Shown here piece after piece: positions 60,879 to 64,000 of a DNA stretch of 64,000 bases; position 1 is the stretch's first letter; each line of letters begins with the position of its first letter. Where the stretch lies: the NCBI RefSeq assembly GCF_020833685.1, contig NZ_JACKZY010000003.1:510997-574996 (forward strand), written 5' to 3'. The position numbers were made by a program, and so were the translations under genes. The notes below the pieces were generated by a model. That model searched no databases, was not told the origin of the DNA, and was given only the letters and a program-made list of their open reading frames with translations. The DNA comes from Nitratireductor sp. B36 (lineage in GTDB: Bacteria > Pseudomonadota > Alphaproteobacteria > Rhizobiales > Rhizobiaceae).

Positions 60879-60903
60879 GGAACAAGAATCGGGGCGGCGC
60901 GTT
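60879..60903 (+). promoter_or_regulatory. EcfG-type promoter of the PRC-barrel gene
   Basis: GGAAC (60879-60883), 16 bp, then CGTT (60900-60903), 92 bp before the ATG at 60996. Confidence 0.87.
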
Positions 60904-60995
60904 CTAAGGGTGCAAACGGCCACACACCAATCCTCCCTGGCAGGTTCGGTTCGGTGCGTGGCCTGTACAGAAACACTGCACACGGAGAGCTTATC

Positions 60996-62027
60996 ATGTT
61001 CCGCAACCTTTTGGCGACCACCGCAATTGCAACTCTTGTGGCGACCGGTGCGGTCGCGCAGACGTCGACCACGACGGGAACTGGCGCACCGGCAGCTGCA
61101 CCCACCGAGCAGCCCACCGAAATGGTGGTGCGCGCTGACGGCCATCTGGCTACCGATCTCATCGGCAAGACCGTTTACAATGGCACCGGCGAAGAGGCCG
61201 AGAACATTGGCGAGGTCAATGATCTTGTTCTGGACGAAGAAGGCGAAGTCAGCGCCATTGTCGTCGGCGTGGGCGGCTTCCTCGGCATTGGTCAGAAGGA
61301 AGTTGCACTCGAGTATGATCTGGTCGAGTGGGCTGAGCAGGATGGCGAGCGCTGGCTCGTGGTAGAGACGACAGCCGAGGCGCTGGAGGCTCAGGAAGAG
61401 TTCGATCGCTCTGCTTATCGTCCGATGCCGGCTGATGCCGATGTGTCGGAAGCAAAGCCTGCTTCCAAGGATGATCTTGCCAAAGCTCCGGCCAAGGCCG
61501 ACGATAATGCGGAAGAGACCGCTATGGCACCGGCCACCGATGCGGCAAGTGGCGATGAAGCTGTGAAGACCGATGATATGGCTGCAACGCCTGCTCCAGA
61601 GGCTGACGATGCTTCCAAGCCCGTCGATCAGGCCGCCGACACGCAGGATCAGGCGACCGACGATACGATGACCGCTGCAATCGACCGTTCCAGCCTTCAG
61701 GAAATGCCGGCGAATGAAATTCGCACCGAGGAACTCACGGGCACCACGGTTTACGGCGCCAATGAGGAGAACATCGGTGAAATCGGCGATGTCATCATCT
61801 CGCAGGACGGCAAGGTTGATGCCATCATCGTCGACGTCGGCGGCTTCCTCGGCATTGGTGAAAAAGAGGTCGCCATTGGCATGGACAATCTCGCTTTCAT
61901 GAGCGACGGCAATGGTTCGCTCTACCTCTACACCGAGTTCACCGAGGAAGAGCTGGAACAGCAGCCGGCTTATGACGAGGCGAGCTATGGTGAGCGTCGC
62001 GACGAAATGCGGATGCAGGTTCAGTAA
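60996..62027 (+). CDS. Exported protein with two PRC-barrel domains
   Basis: A 343-residue protein. A signal peptide (AIATLVATGAVAQ) ends near residue 21. Two PRC-barrel domains (about 45-135 and 240-330) each carry the same signature, IGEVNDLVLDEEGEV...VGGFLGIGQKEV and IGEIGDVIISQDGKV...VGGFLGIGEKEV. They are joined by an acidic Ala/Asp/Glu/Lys-rich linker (about 150-230). It is periplasmic or surface-located; the ligand or partner is unknown. Its exact EcfG promoter puts it in the stress regulon. A terminator follows at 62051. Confidence 0.88.
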   Translation: MFRNLLATTAIATLVATGAVAQTSTTTGTGAPAAAPTEQPTEMVVRADGHLATDLIGKTVYNGTGEEAENIGEVNDLVLDEEGEVSAIVVGVGGFLGIGQKEVALEYDLVEWAEQDGERWLVVETTAEALEAQEEFDRSAYRPMPADADVSEAKPASKDDLAKAPAKADDNAEETAMAPATDAASGDEAVKTDDMAATPAPEADDASKPVDQAADTQDQATDDTMTAAIDRSSLQEMPANEIRTEELTGTTVYGANEENIGEIGDVIISQDGKVDAIIVDVGGFLGIGEKEVAIGMDNLAFMSDGNGSLYLYTEFTEEELEQQPAYDEASYGERRDEMRMQVQ

Positions 62028-62050
62028 TCTGCGCGTATCGCATTAGAACG

Positions 62051-62080
62051 AAGAGCCCCGTGCCAAGCGCGGGGCTCTTT
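62051..62080 (+). terminator. Terminator after the PRC-barrel gene
   Basis: AAGAGCCCCG (62051-62060) pairs with CGGGGCTCTT (62070-62079) across a nine-base loop, ending in a short T run. Confidence 0.8.
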
Positions 62081-62199
62081 GTTCATGGAGCGTTGACAAT
62101 CCGTTTGATCGTTACAGCTTTCATCGACGCGCATTTGTCGCCATCTTGGCGTGAGAGGTCGTCGCAAACATGCGATGGCCAAGTGTGAAAGGAATTGCC

Positions 62200-63132
62200 A
62201 TGCTGACCCAGATAGAAGGCATTCACCACATCACTTCCATGGCCCGCGATGCGCTGGCGACGGACCGGTTCACCACCGATACGCTCGGCCTGCGCCGTGT
62301 GAAGAAAACCGTCAATTTCGATGCACCAGATGTCTATCATCTCTACTACGCCAATGGCTCCGGGCAGCCGGGGACAGTGATGACCTACTTTCCGTTTCCC
62401 AACATCGTTGCCGGGAAACGAGGAGCAGGGGAGGTGGGAACCACCGTTTATTCCGTTCCGAAAGGCAGTCTCGACTACTGGGCGAAACACCTGGAAGCGC
62501 AGGGCGTGACCGGGCTTTCGCGCGAGAGCCGTTTCGGCGAAGATCGCCTGCTTTTTGCGGGCGTGAACGGTGATGGCTTTGCCCTGAACGAGGTGGAAGG
62601 CGATGCGCGTGAACCGTGGAATGGTGCGAAGGTCGACGATGATGCGGCAATTCGCGGCTTTCACTCCGCGTCGCTGGTCCTGCGCGACCGTGGGGGCACG
62701 GAAGCGCTTCTTTCGTTCATGGGTTACACACCGCTCGGCGAAGAGAATGGTGTGCTGCGCATGGTCAGGAAGGATGGCAACGGTGCCAACGTGATCGACC
62801 TCGAAACCCGGCCCGATGCACCCGTGGCGCGGCAGGGTGCGGGCTCGGTTCATCACATCGCCTTTGCCGTGGCCAATGATGAAGCGCAAATTGCCGTGCG
62901 CGAGGAACTGGTGGCACAGGGCTTTCAGATCACGCCGGTCATCGACCGGGATTACTTTCATTCGATCTATTTCCGCGCGCCAGGCGGCGTGTTGTTCGAG
63001 ATCGCCACCAACGAGCCGGGCTTTGCCAGTGACGAAGACATGGCCCATCTGGGCGAGGCTTTGAAACTGCCCAAACAGCACACGCATCTGCGCGAGCGGC
63101 TCGAAGCGTCACTTCCCAAGATCGGGAACTGA
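62200..63132 (+). CDS. VOC-family ring-cleaving dioxygenase, MhqO-like
   Basis: A 310-residue protein with two VOC modules. Metal-ligand positions are visible in GIHHITSMA near the N terminus, SVHHIAFAV in the second half, and the acidic ligand in VLFEIATNEPGF. This is the family of MhqO and related hydroquinone or catechol extradiol dioxygenases, which open electrophilic quinol rings. The ATG at 62200 has GAAAGGAA upstream; the earlier frame start is not supported. It lies 3 bp before the MhqD-like gene, the same pair as in the quinone-responsive mhq operon of Bacillus. Confidence 0.88.
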   Translation: MLTQIEGIHHITSMARDALATDRFTTDTLGLRRVKKTVNFDAPDVYHLYYANGSGQPGTVMTYFPFPNIVAGKRGAGEVGTTVYSVPKGSLDYWAKHLEAQGVTGLSRESRFGEDRLLFAGVNGDGFALNEVEGDAREPWNGAKVDDDAAIRGFHSASLVLRDRGGTEALLSFMGYTPLGEENGVLRMVRKDGNGANVIDLETRPDAPVARQGAGSVHHIAFAVANDEAQIAVREELVAQGFQITPVIDRDYFHSIYFRAPGGVLFEIATNEPGFASDEDMAHLGEALKLPKQHTHLRERLEASLPKIGN

Positions 63133-63135
63133 GCC

Positions 63136-63762
63136 ATGACGACCGACCACTACGTCCATCACCTGGCCTCCGCGGGGCCGGGAAAACCGCTCCTGTTCCT
63201 CTTCCATGGAACAGGTGGCGACGAGCGTCAGCTCCTGCAGCTGGGTGCGGAGCTGGCGCCCGGAGCCGGCATTGTCTCCCCGCGTGGCGATGTAAGCGAA
63301 CAGGGCGCGGCGCGCTTCTTCCGGCGCACCGGCGAGGGGGTCTACGACATGGACGATCTGGCGCGGGCGAGCGACAGGATGCGTGAATTCATCGCCGCCC
63401 ATGTGCAGCGGGAAAAGCCCAGCGCGGTGCTCGGTCTGGGCTACTCCAACGGAGCGAACATTCTCGCTTCCGTGACCTTTGCCGCGCCGCAGCTTTTCGA
63501 TGCTGCCGTGCTGATGCATCCGCTCATTCCCTTTGCGCCCCGCTGGGGCGAGGGGACGGCAACAACGCGGTTTTTGCTCACGGCAGGTCGGACGGATCCA
63601 ATCTGCCCGGCTCATCTCACGACACGGCTTGGGGATTATCTCACCGAAGCCGGTGCAGAGACCGAGATCGAATGGCATGAGGGCGGGCATGAAATACGCC
63701 CGAACGAAACCGTGGCGGCGGGGCGTTTTCTGCATTCGTTTCTGAAAGGAGTGGAGCAATGA
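63136..63762 (+). CDS. Alpha/beta hydrolase, MhqD/carboxylesterase family
   Basis: A 208-residue phospholipase/carboxylesterase-type hydrolase. The oxyanion-loop region is LFLFHGTGGDE, the nucleophile elbow GLGYSNGANI carries the catalytic Ser, and Asp in TAGRTDPICP and His in EGGHEI complete the triad. In the mhq system the hydrolase acts on or protects against quinones and related ring-cleavage products. It overlaps the GNAT gene by ATGA. Confidence 0.9.
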   Translation: MTTDHYVHHLASAGPGKPLLFLFHGTGGDERQLLQLGAELAPGAGIVSPRGDVSEQGAARFFRRTGEGVYDMDDLARASDRMREFIAAHVQREKPSAVLGLGYSNGANILASVTFAAPQLFDAAVLMHPLIPFAPRWGEGTATTRFLLTAGRTDPICPAHLTTRLGDYLTEAGAETEIEWHEGGHEIRPNETVAAGRFLHSFLKGVEQ

Positions 63763-64000
63763 GTGTGAGCGAATCCATCATCGTCGAGGACAATGACAGC
63801 AAGGGCCGTTATCTCTATCGCGCCGAAGGCCACGAGGCCGAGATGACCTACTCCAAGATCGGAACGAGCCAGATTATCATCGATCACACCGGTGTGCCGG
63901 ACGCCTTTCGCGGGCAGGGAGTCGGTCTCGCACTTGTCACGCGCGCCGTGGAAGACGCACGCGCCAATGGCATCAAGATCAGGCCGCTGTGCCCGTTTGC
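63759..64000 (+). CDS. Small GNAT-family N-acetyltransferase (3' end beyond window)
   Basis: The first 80 residues are visible. The acetyl-CoA loop reads GVPDAFRGQGVGLALVTRAV, typical of the short GNAT branch with YidJ/YjdJ-like proteins, followed by IRPLCPF. The gene starts within the stop of the hydrolase gene (ATGA) and runs off the window end. The substrate is unknown. Confidence 0.85.
   Translation, partial: MSVSESIIVEDNDSKGRYLYRAEGHEAEMTYSKIGTSQIIIDHTGVPDAFRGQGVGLALVTRAVEDARANGIKIRPLCPF

Noticed and set aside
1-64000. CRISPR arrays, insertion sequences and prophage genes
   Set aside because: No regularly spaced repeats, transposase motifs or phage structural genes were seen on either strand. 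The holin-like label of the gene at 58530 reflects only its size and helices.

Overview
The window is a dense, high-GC chromosomal segment from an alphaproteobacterium, most likely of the order Rhizobiales (Hyphomicrobiales) and close to the Phyllobacteriaceae. The grounds are a PhyR/NepR/EcfG general stress locus, an RpoH with an alphaproteobacterial context, a serC-serA operon with a leader resembling the alphaproteobacterial serC RNA motif, an NTRC-free pst-phoU-phoB cluster and REP-like hairpins of rhizobial type. No insertion sequence, phage or CRISPR array was seen. This taxonomy is inferred from gene content, not from a marker comparison.

Layout. 1-3996: the end of a dihydroxyacetone-kinase pair (dhaK, dhaL), an SLC13-type anion permease and a LysR regulator. 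4111-12557 (minus strand): a tightly overlapping eight-gene catabolic operon holding a Rieske ring-hydroxylating oxygenase (alpha, beta, reductase), an acyl-CoA ligase, a thiolase-like protein without the catalytic Cys and His, a zinc-ribbon/OB-fold protein fused to a degenerate SDR domain, a cyclase-family hydrolase and an intact SDR. 12765-22388 (plus strand, divergent): two complete TRAP transporters, a MarR regulator, a Rid-family protein, an opine-dehydrogenase-like enzyme, a 3-hydroxyacyl-CoA dehydrogenase and a racemase-fold protein. One 207-bp divergent control region with nested inverted repeats serves both operons. Together they look like an uptake and degradation system for an unidentified, probably aromatic or alicyclic, carboxylic acid.

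22480-42838 is mostly housekeeping: an alpha-2-macroglobulin/PBP1C pair, a sugar kinase, an undecaprenyl-phosphate sugar transferase, a DMT exporter, serine biosynthesis (serA, serC), purA, a conserved membrane protein of unknown function, rpoH, an RluD-type pseudouridine synthase, a VOC protein and tRNA-Glu(CTC).

43028-53101 holds a soluble multi-PAS hybrid histidine kinase and then a PHO-box-driven pstS-pstC-pstA-pstB-phoU-phoB operon.

53152-62027 is a general stress island: phyR divergent from nepR-ecfG, a FATGUY-type single-domain response regulator, a Crp/Fnr regulator, Dps, PRC-barrel, DUF883, DUF1328 and other small membrane proteins. Five exact GGAAC-N16-CGTT promoters and two near matches were found here, so the regulator and part of its regulon sit side by side. 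62200-64000 encodes an MhqO-like ring-cleaving dioxygenase, an MhqD-like hydrolase and the start of a small GNAT protein.
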